From positions 1-16,323 of the forward strand of contig JBOIEE010000240.1 of the NCBI GenBank assembly GCA_050740975.1: a DNA stretch of 16,323 nt, read 5' to 3'. The notes below the pieces were generated by a model. It did not search any database and was not told the origin of the DNA. It worked only from the letters and a program-made list of their open reading frames with translations. Source of the DNA: JBOHHR01 sp050740975 (GTDB lineage Bacteria; Pseudomonadota; Gammaproteobacteria; JBOHHR01). Positions 15,474 to 16,323 of the stretch are shown piece after piece (within the stretch, counting starts at the first letter, position 1; the number at the start of each line of letters is the position of its first letter). The translations under genes were made by a program, and so were the position numbers.

Positions 15474-16323
15474 ATGGCCATCAAGAAATCCGAGCTCTAC
15501 AGCTCCCTCTGGAAGAGTTGCGACGAGCTGCGTGGCGGCATGGATGCCTCCCAGTACAAAGACTATGTGCTGGTCCTGCTGTTCGTTAAATACGTCTCCG
15601 ACAAATACGCCGGGCAAAAGGACGCGCTGCTCGATGTGCCCGCGGGCGGTAGCTTCACCGATATGATGGCCCTGAAGGGCGACAAGGAGATCGGGGACAA
15701 GATCAATAAGATCATCGGCAAGCTCGCTTTCGCCAACGAAGTACTGCAAGGCATCGCGTTTCCCGATTTCAACGACGACGACAAGCTCGGCAAGGGCAAG
15801 GAGATGGTCGATCGCCTCTCCAATTTGGTGGCCATCTTCAATAACCCGGCGCTCGATTTTCGCGGCAACCGCGCCGAGGGTGACGATCTCTTGGGCGACG
15901 CCTACGAATACCTGATGCGCCACTTCGCCACCGAGTCGGGCAAGAGCAAGGGGCAGTTCTACACTCCGGCCGAGGTATCCCGCGTCATGTCCATGGTGAT
16001 CGACCTCGGCGCCGCCAAACGTGCCGACCAGGCCATCTACGACCCCACTTGTGGCTCCGGTTCGCTGCTCTTGAAAGCCCACGACGAAGCCCGAAGCCGC
16101 GCGCGGCTGGACCTCGCCCTCTACGGGCAGGAAATGGACAATGCCACCGCCGCCTTGGCCAAGATGAACATGGTCCTGCACGACTGCCCGACGGCGGAGA
16201 TCTGGAAGGACAATTCGCTGGCCGCGCCCTACTTCAAGCAGGCCGACGGGCGGCTCAAGACCTTCGACTTCGTGGTGGCCAATTTCCCGTTCTCGAACAA
16301 GGCGTGGAGCAACGGCCTCGACC
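15474..16323 (+). CDS. hsdM: Type I restriction-modification system, methyltransferase subunit (partial)
   Basis: The first 283 codons are visible and the gene continues past the right edge. The product methylates adenines in the host recognition site and forms the M2S core of a type I restriction enzyme. It opens with MAIKKSELYSSLWKSCDELR and GGMDASQYKDYVLVLLFVKY, the usual N-terminal helical domain. The linker GKSKGQFYTPAEVSRVM follows. The AdoMet-binding motif is D190-P-T-C-G-S-G-S, and the catalytic motif is N270-F-P-F273 in VVANFPFSNKAW, where many relatives have NPPF. The start is fixed by an in-frame TAA just before the ATG, although no good ribosome binding site is seen. The specificity and restriction subunits would be expected downstream, outside the window. 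It is divergent from nfeD and probably acquired. Confidence 0.94.
   Translation, partial: MAIKKSELYSSLWKSCDELRGGMDASQYKDYVLVLLFVKYVSDKYAGQKDALLDVPAGGSFTDMMALKGDKEIGDKINKIIGKLAFANEVLQGIAFPDFNDDDKLGKGKEMVDRLSNLVAIFNNPALDFRGNRAEGDDLLGDAYEYLMRHFATESGKSKGQFYTPAEVSRVMSMVIDLGAAKRADQAIYDPTCGSGSLLLKAHDEARSRARLDLALYGQEMDNATAALAKMNMVLHDCPTAEIWKDNSLAAPYFKQADGRLKTFDFVVANFPFSNKAWSNGLD

Noticed and set aside
15402..16181. 259-codon open frame on the minus strand
   Set aside because: It lies opposite hsdM, whose motifs are unambiguous; the minus frame matches nothing.

Overview
The window looks like chromosome from a GC-rich proteobacterium, most likely a gammaproteobacterium. The main reason is the minus-strand housekeeping block nfeD - slipin - glyA - nrdR - ribD - ribE (15006 down to 9145). 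The order glyA-nrdR-ribD-ribE and the protein sequences, such as the GlyA N-terminus and the HVDGVG/CVDGVSLTVN motifs of RibE, fit that group. A genus cannot be named from the sequence alone.

Left accessory region (1-9144). The window opens with the last 48 codons of an IS1595-type transposase. About 450 bases with no recognisable gene follow. Next comes an AraC-type regulator with a degenerate receiver domain, in which a Glu stands where the phospho-accepting Asp is expected. Then come a secreted protein with one CxxCH motif and a 1436-residue Rhs/YD-repeat protein with a signal peptide and an AT-richer, membrane-like C-terminal tip. All three genes are on the plus strand. No immunity-type gene follows the Rhs tip. 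Instead there is a REP/RAYT patch: three copies of a GTAGGTTGGGGTGA palindromic repeat, one intact REP-associated tyrosine transposase, the first codons of a second one, and a frameshifted C-terminal remnant of a MazF/PemK-type toxin read on the minus strand. The patch ends at a P4-type integrase that has lost its catalytic half exactly where the second transposase is cut, so this looks like a deletion scar. Upstream of the integrase are four copies of a 9-bp motif.

Core region (9145-15006, all minus strand). Riboflavin synthesis (ribD, ribE), the ribonucleotide reductase repressor NrdR and serine hydroxymethyltransferase GlyA form one probable transcription unit, with an extended -10 promoter before glyA. 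Upstream lies a tightly coupled membrane-protease pair: NfeD (ClpP-like serine protease, membrane segments and OB-fold) and a slipin/stomatin. The slipin ribosome binding site lies inside the last nfeD codons. The ribB/A-ribH-nusB genes that often follow ribE are not here. The integrase remnant occupies that place.

Right end (15007-16323). After the ATG assigned to nfeD comes a 467-bp stretch without a recognised gene. It holds a short inverted repeat and separates nfeD from a divergent plus-strand type I restriction-modification methyltransferase gene (hsdM) that runs off the window.

Nothing here is clearly a new system. The most unusual parts are the CxxCH protein/Rhs pair with its orphan, pore-former-like tip, the pseudo-receiver AraC regulator in front of it, and the layered REP/toxin/integrase wreckage.
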